DNA of 64,000 nucleotides from Reticulascus tulasneorum (taxonomy: Eukaryota > Ascomycota > Sordariomycetes > Glomerellales > Reticulascaceae). Shown here in pieces: positions 48,701 to 63,221 of this stretch; the first letter of the stretch is position 1; every line of letters starts with the position of its first letter. The notes beneath the pieces are model-generated. The model worked only from the letters and a program-made list of their open reading frames with translations, was not told where the DNA came from and ran no database searches. The DNA is taken from positions 1,116,001 to 1,180,000 of the forward strand of contig LSAX01000001.1 in the NCBI GenBank assembly GCA_001557505.1. Direction: 5' to 3'. The position numbers and the translations under genes are program-made.

Positions 48701-50093
48701 GAATCTGTCTTGACCTTCTCAGCCCATTCTCGTCGGCGGATGGCTTCTGAAGCAAAGGAGGCATACATGTATGGCAGTTGATGAATCAGTCGCAGATAGT
48801 CGAACGTTGTCATGTCCTCCTCAGCCTGATTTAAAACGCTGATCTGGTTCTTAACGCTACTGTGTAATGTTGTAATCTCGGTAATGTTGCGCATGAACTC
48901 GACCGCATCGGCGGCGATGGCATTTCGTGCCTGGGTTGCGTATTGGAGCATGTCATCCATCTCATTTGCGCGCTTCTTAAGACTAGGAATCAGACGCTCG
49001 GTATGGTTTGAAGCTGTCTTAGATGCTTGGAGAACATCTCTCTGCGACGTGTTGTACTCAAGGGTAGTCTGGTAGTCGGTGTCGATCTTCTTCGCGACCG
49101 CCTCGATATCCTGAAGAAGTTGGCTTGCCTCTTCACTATGCGATAAGGCCGAGCGGGCGACAAGGTTGTCGAAATCCCCGATGAGTTGCTCTAGCCGTTG
49201 GTACATCTTGTCGGCAGCCTTGTCGAGATCCGCAGCCTTGCCGCTGAACTTCTTCAGCGACGTTGGCGCAAGCCGTCCAGCCTTTCGCACGGTGTCCATG
49301 TCGACCAGGTCTTCCAGAGTTGCCTGCTTTGGTTTCTTCACGTCCCTGGATGTCATGAATCTGACCATAGCCGAAGAAATCGGCACGCTCCGTGCAACAG
49401 CAAGATACTGCTCCCAGTTGCTGGCCAGCTGTTCGTGCTCTGGTAGCGCTGGCGCGACCCATTTCTTCAGCTCGGCATACTTGGGCTCAATCTGCTTGAC
49501 ACTAATTTCCAGATTCGCCACTGCTGCATCGAGGCACTTGATCATGACGTCCATCTCGCTATATCGCTCCTGCGTAGCCGTTCCTAGCTGTGTGCAGCTC
49601 TCCACGATTCCGAGTGCCCATGATCGGCGTTCCTTGTACAGTCCTTGCCATGCCGACAAGGCTCTGACGTTCTCGATATAATCTGGAGCCTCTGGTATGA
49701 CGTACCGTTTCGGGAGGGGAGCTTCGGACTTGAGGGACGGCGCGGTGCCCGGTGATGTTGCCTGTGTTATCCGTATATCGTATATGTATATTTCCTTCTG
49801 GAAAGGAGTCAGCAACGCTCTCTGTGCAATAGCTCAAGGCTTAGATGTCCTACCTCTGTGTGCAGCGTCTGGAGCTTGACACTTCGTCCTTGGGGAGTCA
49901 ACGCCACGATATGCTGCAAAGGAATCGAGCTCTGCTTCGCAACCCAAGCCTTCAACTCATCGAGTCTACAAAACGCGCGTTAGCAACACTATCACAAACC
50001 CACCACCATCTACATCGTGACATACGAAGGAAACTGTGACGTGTCGACCTGCAGGCGCTGGCCCGTATGGGCTATCAACACCTGAGTCGCCAT
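45760..50093 (-). CDS. ATG11: Autophagy-related protein 11 (selective autophagy scaffold)
   Basis: Three exons (50093-50026, 49965-49854, 49797-45760) give about 1405 residues. The N-terminus MATQVLIAHTGQRLQVD is the ubiquitin-like start of Atg11/FIP200 proteins, followed by LDELKAWVAKQSSIPLQHIVALTPQG. The centre has the Atg17-like helical region (FMRNITEITTLHSSV, QLPYMYASFASEAIRRREW) and very long coiled coils (about residues 530-1040). The C-terminal ATG11 (claw-type) domain shows FKEGDLALFLPTRN, AWAAFNVGFPHFFLRE and REWLVARISRI. It links cargo receptors to the Atg1 kinase complex at the phagophore assembly site for selective autophagy. The two short 5' exons and introns are needed to reach the conserved start. 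The tail is Pro/Ser/Gln-rich and probably disordered. Confidence 0.95.
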
Positions 50094-50550
50094 CCCGAGA
50101 CATCTCCCGCCGATAGCTGCCGCAATAGCTGTCGGAGCTGTTGTGAGATGCTGCGGCGTACGAAACTGGCTCGGCGTGAAGCGGATAGGAACGTATGAAC
50201 GATAAATCAAAATGCGCAAACACCAGAGAATGCGGGATGACGGATGCTTGGTCTTTTTTTTTTCGTTTGCGGTTGGAGATCCGCTGAAGCGCGGGAGCTT
50301 GTGCAGGCTCCAGGCCGCCGTGGCCGCTAAATTACTGGATCCGTAAAGTCCTAGCGTGATGCTGCCCTCGTGACTAATGTCTTTGATTGGAGATCAAGAA
50401 TTGCCTCTTTAGCCACTGTGGCGGCAGCTGCATCAGCCACGATATCTCCAAAAACCTTCGACGCGTGACGGGCGGAGAGCGTGTTGCTCGGAAGCAGGAG
50501 ATCAGATTAATCTGTGAACTGGTCATCTGATTAGTTTCTCCAGAAATTGT
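50094..50550. promoter_or_regulatory. Divergent promoter between ATG11 and CENP-H-like gene
   Basis: About 460 nt between the two start codons, which point apart. A T-rich run near 50254-50263 is visible. It must hold both promoters. Confidence 0.6.
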
Positions 50551-51453
50551 ATGATGGACGAGCCTCAACAGCAAACTAACGTGGCGCAAGCCAAGATAGA
50601 GGCGGCGGAACCTCTCTTGTTGTCTAAAGCCGAGCAACGCGTCCTTGATCTATTCGATCAGGTGCTTGAATTAGAACTCAAGATAGCACTCGTAAAGGCG
50701 CAACAATCCTACACTCATGGTATGGGGAATCGCACGATTTTTATGTCACTAGCATAACTTACATGATCACAGATCCCTCCCTGCCGGATTCGAATGATGC
50801 TATTACGAGAGCTAAAGATGAGGCTTCAAAGTCGAGGGCATCATGGCTACTACGGAACGACATCACCAATAGCGTCATGACAGCCAATCCGATATTGAAA
50901 GCAGTTCACAACGGTACTCATGCGACACCTCTCGAAATGCAAGTCGTTCACTTTCGCTATTTTATCACTTACAGGACTCGTCACACCCTCTCGTGTCCTG
51001 GCTGTTTCTGCCTACCTACTCTCATTCTGATTCTCTCATCACTCATAACCACTACTTAACCCAGCTAACCAGTCCAGGGATCTCCTGTCCTACATCAAGC
51101 AACGCGACGACGTCTCAATAACACTCGCGAAGCAGTCAACCGAGCTCCAAACTACCTTATCGGAGCTCACTAAAACCCAAAGCGAAAGCCTCCGTATCGG
51201 CCGGCGAAACGTGGAGCTGACGACGGAGCTCCTCCAGCTAGCAGAAGAAGCGAATCGCAAGAAGACTGGAGAGATCGACGACCCCGACACGCAGAGGGAG
51301 ATGGATAGGCTGCAGGCCCAGGTCAAGGCCAGTCGGCAGAAGTGGAAGGTGATGAAAGGGACGGCGAGCGCTGTTGTCGCGGGTAGCGGGGTGGATTGGG
51401 TGAGCGACGAGGCGTTGAGGGAAATTGTACTAGATATGGAGGATGAAGGGTAG
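50551..51453 (+). CDS. CENP-H-like inner-kinetochore protein, frameshift in last exon
   Basis: Three exons (50551-50719, 50773-50938, 51077-51453) would give about 236 residues. The last exon holds the CENP-H signature: a long coiled coil (LSYIKQRDDVSITLAKQSTELQ, ELLQLAEEANRKK) and the C-terminal motif SRQKWKVMKGTASAVVAGSGVDW, then DEALREIVLDME. CENP-H is a subunit of the constitutive centromere-associated network that connects centromeric chromatin to the outer kinetochore. Intron 2 starts with GCAAGT, a consensus GC-AG donor, and joins in phase. Near 51177-51183 (CAAAAGC) one extra A shifts the frame between the two halves of the coiled coil. In an essential gene this suggests a homopolymer sequencing error, although a real mutation is possible. 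Confidence 0.82.
50939..51076 (+). other. GC-AG intron in CENP-H-like gene
   Basis: Donor GCAAGT, branch-like GCTAACC near 51063, acceptor GTCCAG, 138 nt. Splicing joins ATPLEM to DLLSYIKQRD in phase. Confidence 0.75.
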
Positions 51454-54400
51454 GAGATGACTGAGACGGTTCACGGATGATGAGGCACGAGGCATGAATG
51501 CGATATGAACGTCACGATGATGAAGAGAGATGTATTTGTAGGATAGTCCTTTAGAACACCAAACGTGGCTCTCGAGAGCCAATAGAGCAACTGAGGACCA
51601 GAATATTCCCCGAGCTATGATTCTGCTTCGGACTCTTACTGGTGGTCCCAGATCGTATGGCCGCGCTGCTGTCGACCAAGTGTCCGCAAGTGTCCCACTA
51701 CCACGATGCGTATGCAAGGTACCATGCGCGTCACTCTGCGGAGAACAAATTGAAATACTGAACGGGCCAGATCACGCCCCCTCTCGCCAGCCAAATAGAG
51801 ACGGTTTTGCTCCTCTCAGCTCAACACCAGTGTTTTGTTTCCTGTAAAGGATCCTCGGCCCATGCCGTCTCCACCCCATCATGGGTCCTGTTAGGGCTTA
51901 GCGTTGAAGCTATGACCACAAATATACCGTGTCACGTGATATGGCTTGACTTTTCGCCAGGAGACAAATTCGCGATTCATTTTCAGCTCCCTCCTCGAGA
52001 ATGGAATGCTTCCGTTCTAGGTTCATCGTACCCCCGAATTCAGCCTGATGAAAAGACGGCTTTGGGGGGTTGCGTAAACAAAGCACGAAAAAGGTGTGTC
52101 ACGGAAAATGGGGGAGGCGGTGCTGCGTGCTGCGTGGTTTTTCATGCCGCCGGTCAAAGAGGAGGGAGTTCGGGTGGGCACTCACACTTGCCAATGTTTG
52201 GGTGGGAACGGAAATTGGTGTCATTGACCGGGGAGTGAGTTTGCCAGGTACAGCACAGTATCAGCAATATCACAGTGTACTTGACCTCCCAAATTGATGG
52301 TGTCGCGTACCCGCCTCAAGTCTCCGGTACTTTTGGCAGCGCGACAATACCAAGGAAAAAGAAAGGCCAGGCGAGGTCTGGAATGGCGCGGAAATGGCAT
52401 CTTGCTTGCAGACACCCCATTGCGCCGGGCGGCTTATGATTTTGCACGGGCGCGTTAATAACAGGGAGACCGTCGCAAGTATGGATCAGCAACAACGGGT
52501 ACCTGTCTCCAGGTTGCAACTGTGTGCATCACGAAGTATCGCTCTTCGTACCACCGCGTTTGTCCAAGTCCCTCTCCTGCATAAGAAATGTGGTGTTTTG
52601 TCGCTGCGCTTCCGCAATACTAAGGTACGTATTACTTCCGAATTCACTTGCTTGATATTGGCCATTTTCCTCCCATTTTCACTTGTTTTCAAAGATGGAG
52701 TTTGGCACTACATGTAAAGCTGGATCTAAAATAAATAAAAAAAGATTAGGACGGTCTATTGTTAGCATCCACATATGCCAGGACCTGTTTGAGGCCAACA
52801 TCAATTTATGCCCAGCCGCAAACATGATGCGTAAGAGGTATTAGGGAGTAGGGTACGGAGTAATAGGAGGGGAGTCGAGAGGGAAGAGAGCCGTCGGAGG
52901 TTGGCGGGGAGAGCGAAAGTGTTGGAACCGCTCGGCGTGGAGTGATTGAGTGAAATCTCACCATACTGCTTCCGGCCTGTGGGAACACGCCTACTACAGT
53001 AGGAGGCAGGACGAAGGAAGATCAAGGTACTAGTGGCTTTGTATCGGTACAAGGTAAACTCGTATGACGATACATGGGGCTCATGCATGAATAAAGTACC
53101 CCTCGTCTGTGTTTCGGTTGTTTCCCTTTGGCTGGCACTTCATCCGACATATGAAGGCTTTCCGGCCATTCCACTGCCCCCCCAACAAGGTGCCTGCCCC
53201 AGCTTATCCATAATCACTATTAGTGCCGGTCATTGCCACTCATAAGCTGCAGCGTCATAAGTCTGATAGACGAGACGGGGCCTCCAGCAAAGCTACAGTA
53301 CAAGAAGCTAGAGCGGTGAGCCTCCAACTAAGAGCTATGCGATAAGAGCCTTGGAGCCTCCAGAAAGGGAGCACAGGCTCTTGTGCTTGTGAGTGGTGGT
53401 AGCATTTGCAGCATGGAAGTATGCGGGCGGCTTTGAGCAGGTAAAACCCAGCTAATAGAAATGGTGTTTGGGCCACACGAAAGCCACGAATAATAGTGAG
53501 CAGCAACCCAGGGCGAAGTCAAAAAGGATAGTGTATGTAATAAGGGGCGGAGATGCGAGAGTACCAAAGCAGATCCATCTGTTGATAGGGCAAACCCATT
53601 TCACCTTTCACTCCCGAGTCCCGCAAAATTCCATCGGCGTGTTGTGGTGTGGGAAAGATAGTCCCAAGTCGCCAGTTGAGGCAAGGCGTTAGCCATGCCT
53701 TGGTACGGCAGCACTCACCGTAGGGTAACTTCACTTGGGTTTGGACCAAAACAAAGAGGCAAACCTTCACGGAAAGCGCTAAAGGGCACACCAAACATGA
53801 AGTCATCATGCTCGTTGCTCTTTTCGGTAGAATTTCAATTTCCAAGCCTACCTTGGGTCTGGCATCGCCGGCTCTCGGTTGTTTTTGGCTTGGTTACTTC
53901 GGAGTGTCGTATGAGACGGCTCAAGCTGGGAAGAATTATTAATGTGCAGGTTGTCCGCAGAGGCAAAACGCTAGACGGGGGATGAAGCAATGCTCAGCGA
54001 CGCGGTACTGCAATGAAGCGAAGGGGGGGGCCATGGATGTGTGTGTGTGCCTACACACTACTGCCGGGGCAGCACGGTACTGTACAGTATGGGATACCAA
54101 GAGACATTTGGCGCTGGGAGGGGCGAAAGCTTGCTTGATCCCGGTGAGAGGTGGTAGGCGTGTGCCACTGCAGGAGGCTTCAGGAGGGTGCAGGTAATGG
54201 CCCAGGGCCACCGGGTGTGCAAAGGAAGCAGCTTGATTGAAGGGACAGGCTTCATAAGAGGAGTGAAGGGTGGGTGTAAGAGACAGAGAGTGATGTGGGT
54301 GAAGCAAAGACAGAGCTCCATTGTGAAGTCCCCCTCACATTGTACACAGTGCAAAACGACCAAAAGATGGCCGCGGTACAAGGCCGAAGTAGAGTACTTC

Positions 54401-55751
54401 CGTGCGGAGACCTGTGTGGCAGAAGTACCTGTACAGTACCGTACAATAATAGTAGCATCTCTCTTCCACCCCCCATTCAGTCATCATCAGCCCGTTCCGC
54501 AAGTAGTGCCTTATCTAGTAGCCCAGCGCGTGTGGTGGTAATTGCGTGGCATGCATCCCTCGTTTGTGTAGGGCATCGTAACAAAGTGGTAAGATGGTGA
54601 GATAGTAGGGTACATCAAGCTCCAGGTGCTAGGAGGGGGAGGGAAGAGAGGTAGGCAGGAGGCAGGTCCGTCACCCAGATCACTCGCACTTGCGCTCCCC
54701 CCTTCCTTCCTTGGCTGGTGGTGCGCGTGCGGTCTCTCTCCCTTCCCCCTTCCCTTTTCCTTTCCCTTTTCCCCCCTCTTCTCTTGTTTTTTGCGTGGTC
54801 ACCCCAGTTTTGTATGGGCAAAGCACCCAGCGGCAACCCCCCCCCCCCCTTCCCAAAAAAACACACAAGAAAAAGAGGGAAGGTACAGACAGCCCCAAGC
54901 CTGGCGCGTTTGTGTTCGCTCCTCCCCAAGTTCCCAAGTCGTCTCCCCCCCCCCAGCCCAGTCTCCATCTCCCAGCCCACGCACAATCACTCCCCCATAG
55001 TAAAAAGGCTGCTTGGCCCTCCCCCCCATACATTTTCCCTCCCTCTTCCTCTCCCATACAAATCTCCCAGCAAAAGCATCCTCCCATACAAAACTTGCAC
55101 TCGCAATACACACACCCAAAAACCCACAACCAAACAGTGAGTACCTATCCTCCCACCACAGCACTGCAAATCAAATGTCACTGCACTTTTCCCTCGCCGG
55201 TCATTCCACCCGTGCCAATGGATTGCAATGGGTAAAACCTCCGTTTTACCTATGTCCACGGGCATTTTGCGTCGCGGAGAACGAGTGCATCGCCTTGGTC
55301 TTGTTGTGTCGAGAGCTTCCATCAGGCCTTCGAAGCATCACCCGATATCCAAGGGTAGCTTGAAGGACCATTTGGAGCTTGACGCGCTCTATGCCAGCAC
55401 TTCCACAACACTTGATCTCCAATCCAAAAACGCGTTTGGACATGCGTCTCGGTGCATTTTGATCGATTTTGAGCTTCAAATCGCGATAACCTCGCGATCG
55501 CGAGCTCAATTGCGTTTGCGACTGGGCAGCACATCAACGCCCAATACGCCAAACGCAGCTTCGCCAGCACCCCTCCAGGCTGGCGCCGCTTTCGTGGATC
55601 ACGGCCCCTCCAAGCAACATCGGTCTTCACGTCGTCGCCCCAATTGAAATTATCACAACACAACATTTTTCTTACACTTTTGCTTTGCATCTTGCATTAC
55701 TCTGATCTAGTTCATCCATACTGACATTCATCCTACACAGATACCATCAAG
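51454..55751. other. 4.3-kb gene-poor region with polypyrimidine tract
   Basis: No protein-coding gene recognised. Overlapping long frames at 54600-55240 arise from low-complexity C/T-rich (plus strand) sequence, not from conserved protein. Homopolymer C runs (about 13 nt near 54839, about 11 nt near 54947), a G run followed by a short TG repeat near 54025-54050, and repeated CCTCCC-type blocks up to about 55130 precede the NHP6-type gene. CT-rich upstream tracts are common at highly expressed fungal genes, so the right part is probably its promoter and leader. Confidence 0.55.
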
Positions 55752-56342
55752 ATGCCCAAGGCAGCAACTAAGCGAGGAGGCTCCGGCAAGATCGAGAAGA
55801 AGCGAGCCAAGAAGGGTGAGTCGCAACTCCTCGCACACTCCATACACTACGATGTGTGATGGCCTTTCATTCAAGTCTGGGTGTCAGACGGATGTTATGC
55901 TGTGTTGGTGTACCCGTCCTTCCTAGGACCGCGCCTAGCACAACCTATTCTACTCTGTTGACCACCCGAGCTTGATATAAAGGCCATCGCACCCGTTCAA
56001 CGCGTCAACCTGAGTCGATGCTGACTAGTCCTCGCAGATCCCAATGCCCCCAAGCGTGGTCTTTCTGCCTACATGTTCTTCGCCAACGAGCAGCGAGAGA
56101 ACGTCCGAGAGGAGAACCCTGGTATCTCCTTCGGCCAAGTTGGCAAGATCCTCGGCGAGCGATGGAAGGCTCTGAATGAAAAGCAGAGAGGCCCATATGA
56201 GGCCAAGGCTGCCGCCGATAAGAAGCGGTATGAGGATGAGAAGGCGGCTTACAACGTATGACTTCCGATCCCTCACTAGGCTGCATGATACTGAAGCTAA
56301 TTAGTCGTAAAGGCTGATGCCGAGGAGGACGAGTCATCTTAA
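55752..56342 (+). CDS. NHP6-type HMG-box chromatin protein
   Basis: Three exons (55752-55815, 56038-56255, 56313-56342) give 103 residues. A basic N-terminal arm ([10 protein letters not shown] through KKRAKK) is followed by the single HMG box [20 protein letters not shown], with [15 protein letters not shown] and [22 protein letters not shown], and an acidic tail ADAEEDESS. This is the layout of yeast Nhp6, which bends DNA without sequence preference and assists FACT and transcription start. The first intron is long (222 nt) for this window. For intron 2 the acceptor after CGTAAAG (56312) is chosen because the nearer TTAG would put a stop in frame; the chosen one gives the conserved tail. 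Confidence 0.95.
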
Positions 56343-58785
56343 ATTGACTTTGTCTACAACTCTTGCCTCGGCGTGGACGCCATTTGAGAGGGCTATCGGA
56401 CCTACTTCGAACTGCCCACCAAACTCCCACAGCTCAGGCATGATGTTTCTCTCCTATTACTTTGGGTCTGGCGGTGTTGTATGATGGTACGGAAACGGGA
56501 CGTCTTGTTTGCTCTTTTCTTATTTCGGGAAGGACGGGAATGATTGGGCGGACGTTTGCTATGAAGAGGTCTTCCACTAGCTGAGGCACCAAGGAACTGG
56601 TGACTGCTGTCATCCACAGCTGCCCTCGTTCGTAGGCAATAACGTCTCCATCGATGAGAAACAAACATGTACTAGTATTCCTTTCACTGAGAAAGCTACT
56701 CGGATACCACCGACTCGCACTGTCATCTGTGAGGCCCTGCTGTCTATTCGCCGCCATGAATAGTAGTCAGGTCGGCAGACCTCAATGTAAATCACGACGA
56801 AGTTCGTCTCATCAAGCTCCCTATCGTATTGACGCCTGCTTGACAACGACAGGCTCCGCTCGCTGCAAGTGTTTTTTGGGATTTTTTTTAGCGTCGATCA
56901 TCGGATCAATGGTGAGCTTAGAAGCGATGTCCACGGTGGCTGATGGTTGACCTCATCCTGTGGCAAGGCTGCAGTGTTGGCCTGGCTGCCTAACGGTGAA
57001 GGCAGCAGCTGTTGACGATAAATCACTCCACCATCCAGCGAAATATCGCTTCTCTCTCTTTCCTCTCTTCCTAACGTTTCCCCTCTCAGTTGGGCTAGCC
57101 ATCCAGCCCTACGGGTGGCTCCTCACGTCAGCAATATTTTGCAGATGTCGGGATACGCCACTGACTTTATACTTGCTGCCTACCCGAGACGCCAGGACAC
57201 ATTTCTGGGATGCCTACGCATCAATGTTCTTGCATGTTTACATTGATTGGAAATGTCGCCTGCGGCATGTCATCAGCAAGCGGCCCCTCCATTCCGATCG
57301 CCATCCGTCTGGTAGGGAATAGGACTGGATCGAGAAGCAGGCAACGAAATAGAAGCGGCTCTGTCCGTCCCAATGCCGAGAATTGGGGAAGATGACTGTC
57401 GATGTTAGGCTCGGACTGGCCAGGATACCTTAACCTCCTGGCCAATATGGTAAGGGTCATCTCATGCATTCTTCCCCCTGCTCCGATACGTCCAATTTTG
57501 TTCGATCAATCCGCTTCTCGAATCTTTATCCCTTTGAATCTATCCCCGATCCATTTGACCCTCCGCCCAATCAAGCAATGCGGTCAACCACAGCTTTTCA
57601 TTGAAACACGTAGCAGTGCTGCTTCGTCTCCCCTCCGATTCGGTCTTTTGTTATGCTCCTGGAATATTTCAGCCAGTCGCTGCATCTATTGCGGGATCCT
57701 GTCATCAGGTTCTTTCTAATCGCTGTATCAACCTGCATTATTTATGCAAGTGCTACCGTACTCCATGCTGGCTCCGGTCCGACCTTATTCGTCGCCAACG
57801 CGGACTGAGGTCTCTAATGCATGCACTAGAGGAGCCATATAGGCTCATGGGGCCAGACGCTTCAGTCGTGGCAGCTTCTGGGTAGTCAGTTCCGGCAGAA
57901 AGTGTATTGAGCCCACACATGTGCGGTCCGAGATCTGACACTCTGAAAATTAATTCTTGATTTACCCTCTGCTCATATTTCCACGACTTGGACTCTAGCG
58001 CTGGCGCAGCCTTATTTGGCCTTCATACTGCATGAACCGGTCCGCTACTTGTGCGGGCTGAGAATTCTTGCGTTTTGAGGAGACAAGCAATCAAGCGGAC
58101 TCGGAATTTATTTCGAAGTTCCTCTTCAACGTTGTGGGTTGTGGGTTTATGGATTGGAGAGCCAACCAACAACGTATCCACCGCATCTCATGACAATTTG
58201 CATGCTCGCCAGTCCCCTTTCGCCGCACTACTACCATACATACAGCCGGTACACTAGACACGTCAGATATGAGCACTGGAATAATCATCTCCTGCTGAAG
58301 GAAAAGTTGAATTGGCGGGGTGCGTGGCGCCTGTGTCCGGGCTGGCCGTCAAAATCAGACCTGCAGCTTCGAATTGCAATTGCAGACGCCGCGGTCCCAT
58401 GTGCTGAGCGATTCGCCCAGGAGGACCACTACGTTACTTTTCTGCAGCAAACCACGCGGGGTGGAGAGACTGAAACTTCCCATGCCCTCCTTCTTATCTC
58501 ATCTCTTTTTTTATCACGGTTTTCGGTTGTGATTTTGCCCGGCGGGACATCGGGAACGTTCGAGTTTCTCTTGCAATCTATACGGTTTATAAGATCGATC
58601 ACACGAAGAAGAGACAGAAACATAACAGGAGTGCCTGGTGGGCGTTCGAGAGAGGAGGAGAAGTATTGGGGTGCCACTATCTCGGAACGTTACTGATCCC
58701 TCGACACGACCAAAAATGGCACCATAAATCCATAAATCACTCACATAGCCGCCTATCATCGTGGCCTCCAGAAAAGACATCAAAA
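56343..58785. other. 2.4-kb intergenic region, no recognised gene
   Basis: A 107-codon minus-strand frame (56434-56757) and several others have no recognisable motif. The stretch holds the NHP6-type gene 3' UTR and the promoter of the next gene. Confidence 0.45.
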
Positions 58786-60616
58786 ATGGATTACTCCAGC
58801 CAGATCGATACTCATCTTCTTCAAGGCTGCTGCCGCGAAGCCGAGCGCGCCGATCTCGTTTCTCTCGGGCTCGATGGGCTCCGGAATGCCCTCCCCGAAA
58901 CCTTTCACTCTCACATGACGGCCGTGTCAGAGGAAGTTCGCACCTCCAGCCGAATCCTACGTGATCTAGCAGATCGATCACAGGTGCACTTTTCTCGCGT
59001 GCCTGTTGTTCTCAATTACCTCAACATCGTGCTTCCATGCCTGTCAAAGTCGCTGCGTGATATCACCAATCACTATGAGGATCGCACAATCTCCAAGGAG
59101 ATCCGCTGGAGGAAGATGTATAATAAGATGACAGACGAAGTTGGAGGATTACCGTTGCCTCAGCGATTTGTGCTGTACAATCACTTCCTGAACTTGCTGA
59201 AGCAGCTACTGACAAGGTATGGAGCTGGCGAGCTTCCGTTCTCGTTGGGATGCTGCGGCTGATATTCGTGCAGATCGCCCAACTTTGATCTCAATACTCT
59301 CGAGGTCCTTCGACAAAGAATCTTACAACTGCGAGAGTCTAGGGGAATCCGTGAGTTATAGGGATTTGGGCGGTTGCTGGGCCGCAGTGCTAACTTTAAA
59401 AGCAGCTCCACCTCCGACTCAGGTCGGACCTGTAATTCGGGCTGATACAATGCTGATACCCATGGCCCAGGATCCTGTAAGTGCTTCCTTGTCGAATGCC
59501 TGCAAGCTTTGTGCTCAATTTGTCTTTTAGTCTGCCCATTGGGCCGAGCAAATATTCTCCCTGCCGCTGCCATCCCGAACGGCTCTGAAGCACAGCAAGC
59601 CATCCCGGTCCTTGGGTCCCCATCAGCCATGGGGACATTTGAGCATACCAACGGACTCGAAGATACTCTTCAGACGGTAAGCCGTTAATTTTGGAAGCTG
59701 TGAAGCCACCTGCTGATGTGGTCTCAGGCCATTTGACAATGACAGACTTTCGCTCATGGTCTTCCTCAACGGCGTCAATCAGTCCCCATACCTACTGCTC
59801 CGGAACTTCCACCTAGGCGGACCATGGTTTTCCCTACGTGGGGCGCACGAGCTTTGCATTCAGCGTGACGGTTGCTGTCTGCTGTTCAAACGGTGGAGTC
59901 TAACCGAGCAATGTTCGAAGCTGTGGGCTGCGCTCTTTTTTCAGACCTGGGAAGGTACGTGGCTCAGCTTCCAACATCTGTTCTGGGTCCTATGATGTTG
60001 ACATTTTCCAGAATTGGTGCTCTTCTACTGTACTTTCATTTCGCTGAAGGCTCGCAATACTCTTACTGTCCAAATATCTCCTCGTGAGTACAGGCTGCAT
60101 GGAGAAAAGAGGCTGTTCCAAGCGTAAGGTTCCGTAAACATTGTCTTCCCACCAGTATGCTAATGCATCCACAGCCAAATCATCGATGACGGCTTCAAGC
60201 ACTCTCTGATTGTGTACGAAGACAACGAAACGAAAGGCATCAGACTCCATGCAGCAGTCTGGGAGGGCGAACTGCGTCAGTGCCCAGTCTGGACTGCGTT
60301 TGGTATGCTCGAAAAGTACCTCTTCATTGAATGCACTTCTAACTTTATTCCAGTGACCCATCAATCAGCTTCGCCAACCTGGCTACATCGGCGATCTCGG
60401 CATAGGGTCTGGCTGAAGGACATCCAACTGTATGTCTTCTGCCAACGATATCGGCAGCAGAACCAACGACAAGGCAAAGCGGGCGCGTTCGAGATATATT
60501 TCGTCAGCGACGAGGCTTCGCAGCGCTTCAAAGAATTGTTCTACCCGCCCTCTGAGCCGACCGTGACCACTGAGTCGTCCGACGCAAATGAGCCGATTGC
60601 AGGACCGTCGACATGA
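58786..60616 (+). CDS. Eight-exon conserved fungal protein of unknown function
   Basis: Exons 58786-59216, 59274-59350, 59403-59476, 59531-59676, 59728-59954, 60012-60123, 60175-60302 and 60354-60616 join in consistent phase to 485 residues, all GT-AG introns. The N-terminal third is helical (LVSLGLDGLRNALPETFHSH, LPQRFVLYNHFLNLLKQLL, SPNFDLNTLEVLRQRILQLRE). A Pro-rich linker with MLIPMAQDPSAHW follows. The C-terminal half is mixed beta (LSLMVFLNGVNQSPYLLLRN, SKLWAALFFQTWEELVLFYCT, IIDDGFKHSLIVYED, IRLHAAVWEGEL, VFCQRYRQQNQRQGKAGAFEIYFV). It resembles uncharacterised proteins of filamentous ascomycetes. No signal peptide, membrane segment or catalytic motif was seen. The start at MDYSSQ is preferred over an upstream in-frame ATG. 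Confidence 0.8.
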
Positions 60617-61248
60617 ACGTTACCGCTCTAGTGCCGCGCACCGACCACCTATTAAGTCCATCTCGCCGGGTCTCATTTCCCACGAACAACTGGAGATGTA
60701 ACAGCCATCACTCTTTCAAACATTTTCTTTTCAATCTACTCTTCACTTCACTCAGCATTTACAGGAGCGGCACTTCCTTTCTTCTATTCACTTTCCCAAA
60801 CATTATGTTTGTCGGGCGGGCAGATTGCATGATACCCCGGCTATATGGTCTCTCCTCTTCGACCCGAGTTTGGCATATCAAAGAGGTAACGGACTTGGAG
60901 GAAATACCCCGTAGTAGGCCGTGTGGCCTCATGAGAGCTTGGGGTAGTACGAATCATGACTTTATGATGCCCATGAACGGTTGTTGACGATGTTTACGAT
61001 TTGATGAGATAGTTTACTGAAGAATGAAGTTTGTTTTGCGGATGCACCTGGGCCACAGAGTCTTTATGTTCCGATAATCATATTGGACAAGCACACATTG
61101 ATCAGAACTGGGGAAAGCAGTATTGCTCAATCGTCACTTTTTTTTCGTGTGCAATCGGCCAAGTGCTGCTCAACATCGTCTATGGTCAACAAAACCTCTC
61201 CCGTATATTTCGTAGTCATCCCAAAAGCGCCTAGCAACCTTTACTCGC
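60617..61248. other. Convergent 3' intergenic region
   Basis: About 630 nt between the stop of the eight-exon gene and the stop of phosphoglucomutase. A T8 run lies near 61139. No gene recognised. Confidence 0.5.

Positions 61249-63221
<1,973 letters not shown>

Noticed and set aside
54626..55235. Long overlapping open frames on both strands (up to 181 codons)
   Set aside because: They arise from C/T-biased low-complexity sequence with homopolymer runs; composition is Pro/Ser/Leu- or Gly/Arg-biased and frames on both strands are equally open.
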